Origin: 2-02-FULL-49-11 sp040757655 | Lineage (GTDB): Bacteria > Patescibacteriota > Patescibacteriia > 2-02-FULL-49-11 | DNA: 63,288 nt | Reading direction: 5' to 3' | Assembly (NCBI GenBank): GCA_040757655.1 | Contig: JBFLWV010000058.1 | Span: 1-63,288, forward strand | Shown here: positions 24,544 through 32,307 of the stretch, piece after piece | Layout of the letters: the number at the start of each line of letters is the position of its first letter | How positions within the stretch are numbered: the first letter of the stretch is position 1 | The notes under the pieces: model-generated | What the model was told of the DNA's origin: nothing | The model's input: the letters and a program-made list of their open reading frames with translations, nothing else | Database searches by the model: none | Program-made: the position numbers and the translations under genes

Positions 24544-26655
24544 TTATTGGGTCTTAGACATTGGGGTTTGGGGTTTTTTTAATTCGAGCCATCGTTGTTG
24601 GTGGCTTAAATAATCTCTCGCATTTGCTGCGAACGGCGTGGCATCGAAGCTAAAGGCTTCAAGGAATACCTGTTCTGAAGCTTTGAGTTGGCCTTGTTCG
24701 AGCAGTGCACTCGCGCGGGCATAGAGTAGGTCAGAGATGAAGTCATTATAATACATCTGGTTCTGAAAGCGATCCTCCTCAAGATTCCGTATCTGTGGTG
24801 TGAGGGTTGTGAGGTGCGCGCGTTGCGCAGTCTCTTTATTTGGGTAGACGCGATAGACAATACCATTCGAGCGGCTTATGAGGTCTCCATTGAGCCACGT
24901 GCCCACGGGGTAGAGGGTATAGATCGGCCGTTGCGTACGTTGTGCAATTTTCCAGATTCTGTTGAGGAGTCTCGCGCGCGCGACCGGGAAAGGGAGTTTC
25001 ATGATCTGCATGCTTTCCGTGCCCACGGGGTGGTAGAAGCGCGAGGAGAGATACCCATAATCCACAATTGCCACGTCAGGCCTTACTTTTTTAATAAGCG
25101 ACAGGTACGCGAGGGTGAACACACCGCTATCTGCTGCAGGTTGTTCCGTAAAGAGGAGAAGGATGGCATGAGGCGCAAGGCTTTGGAGGAGTGCAGTCCC
25201 CCAATCGTCCGTCAGCCATATATCGCTGCGGTCAGTACTACGAGCGAAACTTAAACCTTGGGCGCTGGGGAGAAACAGGAGAAACAGGATCGCCAAGGCT
25301 GCAACGAGCGGTTTGGGGGCGGTGCCTCTCTTAAGAAAATATTTTCGTATTTGGTGGATAATTTCTGCGATGCCAATAGCCGTCCACACAAATGCCATGA
25401 GAAATGAGGAGATATAGTAGACCGTATAGATTTCTTCACTCTCTACAATATATCCCAAACGCCGGAGGATAATAATGAGGACGCTGTTTGAAAAAAATAC
25501 GCCGAGGGTGAGGAGCAGGAAGGATCGTTTGCGGAGCCACAGCGTGATAAAACCACAGAGCGATAGGAGTGCGCCAACGGGATTGAGTTGTTTAAGAAGG
25601 TCAGTGAAAAAATAGTGGACATAAATTATTTTTTTATGTTTCCATGTATCTTCGATCAGGTTGGCAGTGAAATCATTATATGATTTGCGGGAGATGTGGT
25701 GCCAGAATTCGGCGAGCGTATCAGGATGGTTCCAGTTGATGAGCGGATCGCTCCACGCGCGGAAGAGAATAAAGAGATAAAGCGAGAGGCCAAGAAAGAA
25801 AAAAAGGAGGGCGATGGGATAGGGGTGGATATTGGTATACCAATGATGCGACCGTGTCTGTGTTTGTGTGGGTATTGATTCATTGCGCGTCCACCAGCGA
25901 TTACGTTTCCAATCTATGCAGAGGATGAAGATAAGATAGACGGGCGCGACGAGAATCATCATTTGATGATTGGTAATAGAGAGGCCACAGAGGAAGGAAA
26001 AGCACAAAAGTGTTGCGTGGGAGGGTGTCTGCGCGTAACGCCAGAGAAGGATGAGCGTGGCGATGAGCAGTGCGGCGTTCAGGGTATAGACTTCTGCAAT
26101 GATGGCCTGCGACCAAAAGACAGGGGAAAAGGCGAAGAAAAGGGAGAGGGAGAGGGCAACGAGATAGGTGCTCGTGGTAGCTACACGAAAAGACACGGTT
26201 GACTTCCCCTGCGAGGAAGTCACCGCTCGGCTCTCGGTTTCGCTCTCCCCCGATATGATCGGGGGATCCATGCCCGCGAAGCCTCCGAGATGCTTTTCGA
26301 TGTGGCTACCACTCGCTGACAGTCGTTGTGTGGGAAAGAGAGAAGAGAGGATATTGATAAGGAGTAGTGAGAGCAAAGAGACAGTGATGCTTGCGCAAAA
26401 GGCGGAGAAGAGATTGACGCGCCAGGCAATGTCGCCAAAAGGGATAATGAGCGTAAAAAGTTTTCCGAGCACAACGTAGAGAGGATAGCCAGAGGGGTGG
26501 GCGATACCGAGACTCGCCACCGCCGCGATGAATTCTCCTGAATCCTCTAGTCCCACCGTGGGCGAGAGGGTGAAGAGATAGACGGTGAAGCTTATTACAA
26601 ACGTTAAGATAGTGACGAGGAATGCAGGACGGAGTTTAATAGAAAGCAGGTGCAT
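24544..26655 (-). CDS. DUF2723 polytopic membrane protein, putative glycosyltransferase
   Basis: 703 residues with about ten transmembrane helices. The N-terminus YLFTLSPTVGLEDSGEFI and AHPSGYPLYVVLGKL is the DUF2723 signature, a GT-C-like fold in which the acidic loop residues suggest a lipid-linked sugar donor. The C-terminus (about 600-690) is a TPR-like soluble segment. Between about 26171 and 26312 a composite palindromic insert adds some 45 residues (GMDPPIISGESETESR and onward) between two membrane helices. It lies upstream of pilD and may glycosylate surface or pilus proteins; this is inferred from the family and position. Confidence 0.8.
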   Translation of the reverse strand: MHLLSIKLRPAFLVTILTFVISFTVYLFTLSPTVGLEDSGEFIAAVASLGIAHPSGYPLYVVLGKLFTLIIPFGDIAWRVNLFSAFCASITVSLLSLLLINILSSLFPTQRLSASGSHIEKHLGGFAGMDPPIISGESETESRAVTSSQGKSTVSFRVATTSTYLVALSLSLFFAFSPVFWSQAIIAEVYTLNAALLIATLILLWRYAQTPSHATLLCFSFLCGLSITNHQMMILVAPVYLIFILCIDWKRNRWWTRNESIPTQTQTRSHHWYTNIHPYPIALLFFFLGLSLYLFILFRAWSDPLINWNHPDTLAEFWHHISRKSYNDFTANLIEDTWKHKKIIYVHYFFTDLLKQLNPVGALLSLCGFITLWLRKRSFLLLTLGVFFSNSVLIIILRRLGYIVESEEIYTVYYISSFLMAFVWTAIGIAEIIHQIRKYFLKRGTAPKPLVAALAILFLLFLPSAQGLSFARSTDRSDIWLTDDWGTALLQSLAPHAILLLFTEQPAADSGVFTLAYLSLIKKVRPDVAIVDYGYLSSRFYHPVGTESMQIMKLPFPVARARLLNRIWKIAQRTQRPIYTLYPVGTWLNGDLISRSNGIVYRVYPNKETAQRAHLTTLTPQIRNLEEDRFQNQMYYNDFISDLLYARASALLEQGQLKASEQVFLEAFSFDATPFAANARDYLSHQQRWLELKKPQTPMSKTQ

Positions 26656-26727
26656 ACAACGTTATGAATCCAAAAGCCAAAATGCAAATATCAAAATGAA
26701 AATGAAAAATTTTTAAATTATAGTTTA
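26656..26727. repeat. AAAATGC-type heptamer repeat
   Basis: CCAAAAGCCAAAATGCAAATATC units on one side and, inside the 3' end of the next gene, GGGTTTTGGATTTTGGATTTT on the other form an imperfect hairpin between the YfhO and DUF2723 genes. Confidence 0.55.
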
Positions 26728-29082
26728 TCATTCTGGGTTTTGGATTTTGGATTTTACATTTGCATGAGCAGTGAGCCATCTTCTGTGAAGTAATTGAATT
26801 GTGAGGAGTATTATCATTAACCACCCAATTCCAGAAATCATCGCTCCCCAGAAGAAGGTTTTTGATTGGAATTGAAACCGCACGGTGTGTTCGCCTTTTG
26901 GCACCACGATGCCCTGGAATGCGAGGTTCACTGGAATGATCTGCGTGTCATTTCCATCAATGGTCGCGCGCCAGCCCGGGTACCATGATTCATTGAGCAC
27001 GAGGAGCGCCGAGCCGTCGGTAGAGGTGCGGACGGTATAAGAGCCCTCCTCGGATGAAGTGATAGCAGCATGTGATTGCACCGCATTGAGAGAGGGAAGC
27101 GTGGTATATTCCACGATCGCGTTAGCTGCTTGGTAGTCACTCTGCATGAGCGTGGCTGCTGCCTCATCCTTTGAGGACACCGTGACGGCATTGGTCGTGA
27201 GATATACCTTGGGTTGTGCTATGGTCAATTCATAGAGATATACAGAAGCGCTCGCATCATTGATTGTCATGCGTGCTGCTTCGTTCATGAGTAAGGAGTT
27301 TAGGGGTACGGGCGAGAGAATGTATTTTACATTCGCGAGCCCTAGAAGCTTGATAGTATCATCCTTCAGGTGATAGGCATCAAAGGAAGGAGGAGATCCT
27401 TTGGCTATAACGGAATCGAACATGTTGGTATGGGTAATGGAATAATAGGAATTACTGCGCCCAAGCGGGAGCGGCGAGTAGTCAGGCAGCGATTCTATGC
27501 GGTAAAACAGGCTATAATCAGGCGGGAGCAGCTCACGCACGAGGGTGAGCCAACGCAAATCGTTTTGCCACCCTCCCCGCAGAGAGATGAGCTGCTGATA
27601 ATATTGTCCTGTGAAAAACGTGGTGAAACGGTATTCGTTATGTTGGTTGAGATACGTAGCTGCGTGAGGCGCACTCTCCCATGTCTTAATTTTCAGTTTG
27701 TTCATGGCGTTATAGTGGTAGCCAAATACCATTAAGTCGAAGAAGGCGATACCCAACAGCGTTATTCCTAAGAGGGTGATGACCGTTTTTGGAAAAATTA
27801 TTTTCCTTGCGCGTAGGAGGAGATCGACCAGCTGTTGGAACGCGTAACCCGCGAGGATGGCAAGCGAAAAATCAACCCACAGGAGGTGTCTCCCGGGAAC
27901 ACGAAATGAAGAAAATCCCGGGATCCATTTAAAACTCCATGCATACAGCGGAGAGTATTTCCCAAGGACAAGAGCAATTGCGAATAGAAGCGCGCATAAC
28001 CAAACCAGATAATACCATGCCCTTTTTCGGACCATGAAAGGGAGTGCGACAATGGATAAGAGTAAGGGGATAAGCCCTAGGTAGCCGATATTTTCCCAGA
28101 AGAGGCCTACGCGATCCGTGAGCTCGTTCCAGTTTTCTGTATAGGTGAGGTATGCCGGATTGCCAAATTCAAAGGGTTCAATAAAGGTAAGAAGATTCTT
28201 GGGATGAAAGGGGAATGTAGTTGCAAATGAGTATGAGGAGGCGAGTTCGCGCGTGGAATGATGCGCCAACTCCCACGTTGGCAAAACTTGCACGGCCGAG
28301 AGCGTGACAAAGGTGAGGGCAGTAAGGAGCGCGAATGTCCCCCAGGTTTTAATGAGCGATAATCCTTGAGTGAGTCGTTCTTTCCATGAAGGTGAAGTGA
28401 TGGCTCTCTGGTAGTAGGTGCCAATACAATAAAGGATGGTGGTGAGGACGAGAAAAAGTATGGATTGATACACAACTTGTGATGAGCCTGCAAAGAGCAT
28501 AGATGTGAGCGTTACCCCGAGCATGAGTGCATACTTGAGAGAATGTGTTATACGGAAGCGGGACACACACACAAATGCGAGGGGGGTGAGCGATGCAGAC
28601 ATGAAATAGATCACATGCTTCAGGTGCCCCACGAAGTAACCGCTAAAGGCAAAGGTGATGCCTGCGAGTGTTGCCCCCCATGATTTTATGCCTATGGTGC
28701 GACAGTACCAGTACATCCCCATGGCCGCGATCAGCGCATGCAACGGGAATAATGCGACAAATGCTTTCAAGGGGGGAAGGAAGAGAAAAGGTATCTGTGT
28801 GAGCGGATAAAAAAAAGAACTCGCGCCATTGGCAAACAAAGGATATCCTCCTCCCACCCGTGAGGTCCATAAGGGGAGAGATAAATCTTTGAGTTTTTCT
28901 GAAGAGTAGGCGAGGTAAGGGAAGTGTACTTGGAGGAGGTCAGTACCTGCCGGATCGCCGGAATAAGGGATTGCCTGCATTGTCACCTGCGGCCAATAGT
29001 AAATAATTACAGTAAAGAATATGAAGAGTACGGGGAAATAACGATATATCCTTTCTCTATGATTGATAAACATTCGAAGCAT
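26728..29082 (-). CDS. YfhO-like polytopic membrane protein
   Basis: About 784 residues from MLRMFINHRERIYRYFP (another Met lies three codons on). It has roughly twelve transmembrane helices. The signature PYSGDPAGTDLLQVHFPYLAYS, an external acidic loop, and the C-terminal beta-rich segment (LVLNESWYPGWRATIDGN) are typical of YfhO/GT-C-like proteins. YfhO proteins are linked to glycosylation of teichoic-type polymers in Firmicutes; the substrate here is unknown. The last residues (NVKSKIQNPE) come from a heptamer repeat (26739-26765), so the original C-terminus seems altered. Confidence 0.78.
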   Translation of the reverse strand: MLRMFINHRERIYRYFPVLFIFFTVIIYYWPQVTMQAIPYSGDPAGTDLLQVHFPYLAYSSEKLKDLSLPLWTSRVGGGYPLFANGASSFFYPLTQIPFLFLPPLKAFVALFPLHALIAAMGMYWYCRTIGIKSWGATLAGITFAFSGYFVGHLKHVIYFMSASLTPLAFVCVSRFRITHSLKYALMLGVTLTSMLFAGSSQVVYQSILFLVLTTILYCIGTYYQRAITSPSWKERLTQGLSLIKTWGTFALLTALTFVTLSAVQVLPTWELAHHSTRELASSYSFATTFPFHPKNLLTFIEPFEFGNPAYLTYTENWNELTDRVGLFWENIGYLGLIPLLLSIVALPFMVRKRAWYYLVWLCALLFAIALVLGKYSPLYAWSFKWIPGFSSFRVPGRHLLWVDFSLAILAGYAFQQLVDLLLRARKIIFPKTVITLLGITLLGIAFFDLMVFGYHYNAMNKLKIKTWESAPHAATYLNQHNEYRFTTFFTGQYYQQLISLRGGWQNDLRWLTLVRELLPPDYSLFYRIESLPDYSPLPLGRSNSYYSITHTNMFDSVIAKGSPPSFDAYHLKDDTIKLLGLANVKYILSPVPLNSLLMNEAARMTINDASASVYLYELTIAQPKVYLTTNAVTVSSKDEAAATLMQSDYQAANAIVEYTTLPSLNAVQSHAAITSSEEGSYTVRTSTDGSALLVLNESWYPGWRATIDGNDTQIIPVNLAFQGIVVPKGEHTVRFQFQSKTFFWGAMISGIGWLMIILLTIQLLHRRWLTAHANVKSKIQNPE

Positions 29083-29302
29083 AGGAGGTAGGTATAGAGG
29101 AGCACTTTTAGAAATATGATATCTACGCCGCGGGTGCCGCCTTCCAAGCTTTCGGAACTCGCTCCTCCGCAATTGCGGGGTCGCTCAAACAGTCCTCGCG
29201 GCGAAATGCGGCACACCGCGGCTATTATACGTTTAAAGTATTTTGTCTATAGGAAGAAGTGGGTTTCGTGTCGAGAACGTGGTGAGAAAAGGGATGACGT
29301 CA

Positions 29303-29328
29303 AATCATCGATCGAGGATTTTGCGTCT
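29303..29328. repeat. AATCATCGATCGA motif, copy A
   Basis: AATCATCGATCGAGGATTTTGC, then GTCTCA. It lies downstream of the PaaX/Cas2-like stop and about 70 bases upstream of a TATAAT box (29222-29233, minus) before the YfhO gene. Copies B-D lie at 29948, 30025 and 30222. Confidence 0.65.
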
Positions 29329-29340
29329 CACAATGGAGAA

Positions 29341-29895
29341 CTAGAGAAGGCGGAAGTGGTGTGCAAGTTCTTCCATGCCATCAAAGTATTCGAGTCGGAG
29401 GAAGCGCACAAAGCGTCCAACAGCATAATAATCAGCAATAGCGTTTATCTCATCCTGACACTCGTAGGGATAAATCCACACACTCAAGTTGAGGTAATGG
29501 AATCCTAACTGTTTCAATTTCCACCGCAGAGCATTTCTCGCTTTATTGAAATTTTCCGGAATATCAAAAATCACCATCCGCCATTTTCTATCCCACGAGG
29601 GAGGCTTTGGGATGGTGAGTTGTGCGATATGTTTCTTCTGGAGGAGTTTTTCACCCTTTTCGGTGAGGATATAATTCCATTCTGATCGTTTACTTGCACG
29701 GCGTATGCAGTTCCGGCGTTCAAGGTGTTTCAGTGAACGCTTCACGCGATCACGGGGGAATCGATGCGCATGGCCGTTGATGTCGAGAATTTGTACGATA
29801 TTGGGAGCAACAAGGGCAACCGTAAGGAGCGCGCCTGCGCCGAGGATGGGGAGTATGACATTACTGATGGTATCTTTTATTTTTTTCTGATCCAT
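29341..29895 (-). CDS. PaaX-like protein with Cas2-like C-terminal domain
   Basis: 184 residues. A hydrophobic N-terminus (VILPILGAGALLTVALVAP), perhaps a membrane helix, is followed by a winged-helix-like part (RVKRSLKHLERRNCIRR, YILTEKGEKLL). The C-terminal half resembles PaaX and Cas2: RKWRMVIFDIPENFNKARNAL, LKQLGFHYLNLSVWIYPY. PaaX proteins are repressors; their C-terminal domain shares the ferredoxin-like fold of Cas2. No cas1 or CRISPR array is nearby, so a role in spacer acquisition is not supported. The gene has its own promoter beside motif copy B, which suggests self-regulation (inference). Confidence 0.7.
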   Translation of the reverse strand: MDQKKIKDTISNVILPILGAGALLTVALVAPNIVQILDINGHAHRFPRDRVKRSLKHLERRNCIRRASKRSEWNYILTEKGEKLLQKKHIAQLTIPKPPSWDRKWRMVIFDIPENFNKARNALRWKLKQLGFHYLNLSVWIYPYECQDEINAIADYYAVGRFVRFLRLEYFDGMEELAHHFRLL

Positions 29896-29916
29896 AATTT
29901 ATTCACAGCTAAAATT

Positions 29917-29945
29917 ATTATATCAATAATCGTTATCTCTGACCA
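29917..29945 (-). promoter_or_regulatory. Promoter of the PaaX/Cas2-like gene
   Basis: On the minus strand: TGGTCA (29940-29945), 17 bases, TATAAT (29917-29922), 22 bases before the start codon. The -35 box ends two bases from motif copy B, so a protein bound there would contact or block RNA polymerase. Confidence 0.55.
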
Positions 29946-29947
29946 CT

Positions 29948-29973
29948 AATCATCGATCGACAATATTATGTCA
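29948..29973. repeat. AATCATCGATCGA motif, copy B
   Basis: AATCATCGATCGACAATATT, then ATGTCA. It adjoins the -35 element of the PaaX/Cas2-like promoter. Confidence 0.7.
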
Positions 29974-30024
29974 TTGGAGTGAACGGTGATGGTACTGATG
30001 GTAGTATTTAGGTATGAGATATAG

Positions 30025-30050
30025 AATCATCGGTCGAAGATTTTGTATTA
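30025..30050. repeat. AATCATCGATCGA motif, copy C
   Basis: AATCATCGGTCGAAGATTTT, then GTATTA; one substitution in the 13-base core. It starts 77 bases after copy B. Confidence 0.6.
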
Positions 30051-30069
30051 GATCATTACTACTACAACC

Positions 30070-30178
30070 CAGTGCCGTATCTCTTTGATATCCCATAGTC
30101 AGGCATGATGGTTTCCCTAGATTTATAATGATAATTTCAGTGACACTTCACTATGGGGCACTAACGAGATACGGTACA
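30070..30178. repeat. Diverged ACGGGGC-core palindrome
   Basis: GTGCCGTATCTC (30071-30082) is answered by GAGATACGGTAC (30166-30177). The interior has TTCACTATGGGGCAC, close to TTCACTACGGGGCAC in the repeat at 14350, so the core is shared while the arms differ. Confidence 0.5.
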
Positions 30179-30221
30179 AGTGATGAGCGGTAATAAACAG
30201 CGGGTGCGGGAACGGACGTTT

Positions 30222-30247
30222 AATCATCGATCGAGAATTATACGTCA
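30222..30247. repeat. AATCATCGATCGA motif, copy D
   Basis: AATCATCGATCGAGAATTAT, then ACGTCA. It starts 197 bases after copy C, in a gene-free stretch. Confidence 0.65.
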
Positions 30248-30419
30248 CTTGGTTTGAGGTGATGAATGTGGGTAGTGGGCGGATGGTGGTAAGGGCGCTT
30301 AAAAAAATTACATCTCACTTCTCTTCAGGGTATACGCTTATTTTCTCGATAAACAAGATAGATGGCTGGATATGTTATTTTTTTACGGCGTCTAAGAGGA
30401 GGAAACAAAAGGAGGAAAA

Positions 30420-30467
30420 ATGATGCATAAAAACAGGCAAGGTCTCCTTAGTCCCTGCCTTTTTTAG
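30420..30467 (+). CDS. 15-residue ORF overlapping a terminator hairpin
   Basis: AGGAGGAAAAATGATG opens MMHKNRQGLLSPCLF, ending in TAG. Its second half is the hairpin GGCAAGG/CCCTGCC with a T-run, a layout like an attenuator leader. However, no plus-strand gene follows, and the hairpin also suits the minus-strand response regulator. Kept as a low-confidence candidate. Confidence 0.2.
   Translation: MMHKNRQGLLSPCLF
30432..30466. terminator. Bidirectional-looking terminator
   Basis: GGCAAGG and CCCTGCC pair around TCTCCTTAGT. On the plus strand TTTTTT follows; on the minus strand TGTTTTTA follows. It lies directly downstream of the response-regulator stop. Confidence 0.65.
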
Positions 30468-30468
30468 A

Positions 30469-30834
30469 TTACTTTTTTTCCAGCAATTTATTGACAGTGT
30501 CAATCAGCCGCTTGGACCAAAAAGGTTTTGTCATAAACTCATTAGCGCCAGCCTTGACCGCCTTATTGGCGATATCCACGCTGCCAAAGCCGGTAGTGGC
30601 GATGATCCGCATATCTGGGGCCATGCTGCGCAGCTTTTCGATGACGTCCAAACCATTGAGATCGCCGGGCAGTACTAAATCCACCAGTGCTAGATCGTAG
30701 TCGTTGCACTCGGCATCCTCCAAGGCCTCATCGCCGTATTTGGCTGTATCCACAATATAACCTTCGATGCGCAGCATATCTGCTGACAAATCGCGAATTT
30801 CCTGCTCATTATCGACAACTAGGATCCGTGCCAT
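30469..30834 (-). CDS. Single-domain response regulator (CheY-like)
   Basis: 121 residues, a receiver domain only. Acidic Asp8 pocket (ILVVDNE), phospho-acceptor Asp52 (LALVDLVLPG), Thr80/81 (IIATTG) and Lys103 (TKPFW) are all present, so it should be phosphorylatable. It has no output domain. A strong Shine-Dalgarno (AAGGAGGAAGAC) precedes the ATG. No histidine kinase is in the window, so the partner is unknown. Codon and base style do not stand out clearly from the neighbours. Confidence 0.88.
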   Translation of the reverse strand: MARILVVDNEQEIRDLSADMLRIEGYIVDTAKYGDEALEDAECNDYDLALVDLVLPGDLNGLDVIEKLRSMAPDMRIIATTGFGSVDIANKAVKAGANEFMTKPFWSKRLIDTVNKLLEKK

Positions 30835-30853
30835 GTCTTCCTCCTTACAAAAT

Positions 30854-31534
30854 TCAAAATGACTCTACCATCTTGGCCGTGATGCTATCCAGGACCAAGA
30901 TTTCTTGTGCGAATCCAATGTGTGAGCTCGCCGTAATACCGAAGGGTGAACGGTTAAGATACGGCGACTGGCATTGCTTGCCGAGATGCTCGAGAATAAG
31001 GTGTAGCCCGACAAGGTGAGAAGGGACAATCCCTCCTTGCGCCATCGGTACAAGATCCATCGCTTCTTGCGCAGAAAACCACCGGCCTTGTTCCTTCGAT
31101 TTTGGCTCGCCATCCACTGTGCAAAGAAAGAGCATGCAGAGTAAATCTGCCCTTGCACTGTATAAAGGATGGATTGTTTTGATGAGCTGGCAACTCGTTA
31201 GTTCGACGCCGATCTCCTTAGCAACGACTCGGCGAATTGCTTTAAGCTCATACTCCTCCCATAACTCAACCCCGCCGGGATAATGCCACATTCCATTGAA
31301 GGGATCGTCACCCGGTACCTCACGAAGGGTGAGCCAGAAGAAGGGAACCCCTTCCTCCTTTTTGTATACAATGACCTCGGTTGACGTTCCCGGCCTCAAC
31401 CGAATAAGACCGTTGAATAGTGGGAGCGGGAGATAGCCATTGTGGTTATCCCGCCATTTTTTCATCCACTCGATCGCGGCCTCACATACCGCGATTGCAT
31501 CTTCTTCCTTAGCGAACAGTTTTTGTGTTTTCAT
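30854..31534 (-). CDS. Nudix hydrolase-like protein
   Basis: 226 residues from the ATG after GGAGAGGTGGAA. The Nudix region (about 95-125) has WHYPGGVELWEEYELKAIRR and VVAKEIGVEL. Compared with GX5EX7REUXEEXGU, the first Gly, the first Glu, Arg and final Glu-x-Gly are kept, but R-E is R-V and one of the two later Glu is Lys. Metal binding may therefore be weakened. Nudix enzymes cleave nucleoside diphosphate derivatives; no substrate can be named. It lies directly upstream of the response regulator and may be co-transcribed. Confidence 0.7.
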   Translation of the reverse strand: MKTQKLFAKEEDAIAVCEAAIEWMKKWRDNHNGYLPLPLFNGLIRLRPGTSTEVIVYKKEEGVPFFWLTLREVPGDDPFNGMWHYPGGVELWEEYELKAIRRVVAKEIGVELTSCQLIKTIHPLYSARADLLCMLFLCTVDGEPKSKEQGRWFSAQEAMDLVPMAQGGIVPSHLVGLHLILEHLGKQCQSPYLNRSPFGITASSHIGFAQEILVLDSITAKMVESF

Positions 31535-31606
31535 TTCCACCTCTCCGTAATAAAATCGAACGAAATATCCGATCCCTTAGGATTTTAGGATCGGGGTGAA
31601 TTTTGG

Positions 31607-32071
31607 CTACCGTTTTGGCTTGCGGTAGCCGATGCCGTGGAGTCCGATGGTCGCCAGGACGGAATAGGCCATTAGCCTTAACGGTCCACGGGTCCACCAA
31701 CCGTCGGAGTTCCGATCGAACGGCACCCAGCCGGTGGGAACGATTTCCACATCGAATCCTTTGCGCCGCAGAAGCCGGGCACAGTAGAAGCGGTGGAATG
31801 GGTGCGCAACGAGACGGACTTCAGTGACTCCTTTCTCTTGAAGGAAGGAGTTAGCCCACCCGATTACCTCCTCCGTGTCGATATATCCTCTGGAGGAGAT
31901 GGTGAGGTCCTCCAGCGTTAAGATGCATTGATCCAATGGTGACTGGATCACGACGAGATCTTCCACCCATTGCCATGCAACCTCGTCAATAATTTTTCCA
32001 AGAGCTTCATTGGCCGCGCCAGGGCCATACTCAAGGGAACCCCCGAATGGAAAACCAATTATTGCTTTCAC
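31607..32071 (-). CDS. YdcF/SanA (DUF218)-like protein
   Basis: About 154 residues if it starts at the GTG preceded by AAAGGGA; an upstream TTG at 32113 gives 168. Features fit the DUF218 Rossmann-like family: an acidic turn after ISSRGYIDTEEVIGWANSFL, then GVTEVRLVAHPFHRFYCARL and GFDVEIVPTGWV. Members are linked to envelope or vancomycin-sensitivity functions without a settled reaction. There is no N-terminal membrane helix here, unlike many relatives. Confidence 0.55.
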   Translation of the reverse strand: MKAIIGFPFGGSLEYGPGAANEALGKIIDEVAWQWVEDLVVIQSPLDQCILTLEDLTISSRGYIDTEEVIGWANSFLQEKGVTEVRLVAHPFHRFYCARLLRRKGFDVEIVPTGWVPFDRNSDGWWTRGPLRLMAYSVLATIGLHGIGYRKPKR

Positions 32072-32187
32072 TTTTTTCCCTTTCGTTTTATGAATAGTTT
32101 TATGAATTGTCAAAGAGCACTATTACCCTAGTGCAGAGAGAGAGAGGAGTCAATGGGGATAAAGGGAATAATGATTGTGATTTCGAC

Positions 32188-32288
32188 ACCCTCACCCTCG
32201 CCTCCTGACACCAGGAGGCGAGCCTCTCCCTTTTTAGGGAGAGGGACGCGGCAAAAATAAAACCCTCCTTGAGTGGAGGGTGATGACG
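32188..32288. terminator. Three consecutive hairpins
   Basis: CTCGCCTCC/GGAGGCGAG, then CCTCTCCC/GGGAGAGG with a TTTTTA loop, then CCCTCC/GGAGGG. They lie between the stop of the glycosyltransferase gene (32308) and the DUF218-like gene. The middle hairpin is of the same type as those found inside gatA and rsmI. Confidence 0.5.
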
Positions 32289-32307
32289 GGATTGCTAGAT
32301 TTAGTAA

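Larger units (their letters stand above)
29946..30419. other. Gene-free region with motif copies
   Basis: No convincing gene on either strand. It contains motif copies B, C and D and the diverged palindrome at 30070. The right end (30395-30419) is purine-rich and holds two AGGAGG sequences leading into a tiny ORF. Confidence 0.5.

Noticed and set aside
26171..26312. Insertion sequence inside the DUF2723 gene
   Set aside because: Too short for a transposase and fully open in frame; treated as a small palindromic element.
29341..29895. True CRISPR Cas2
   Set aside because: The protein is twice the length of Cas2, has an HTH-like N-terminus as in PaaX, and lacks cas neighbours.
29303..30247. 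CRISPR array
   Set aside because: The four repeats are irregularly spaced (645, 77 and 197 bases between starts), one lies beyond a gene, and no cas1 is present.
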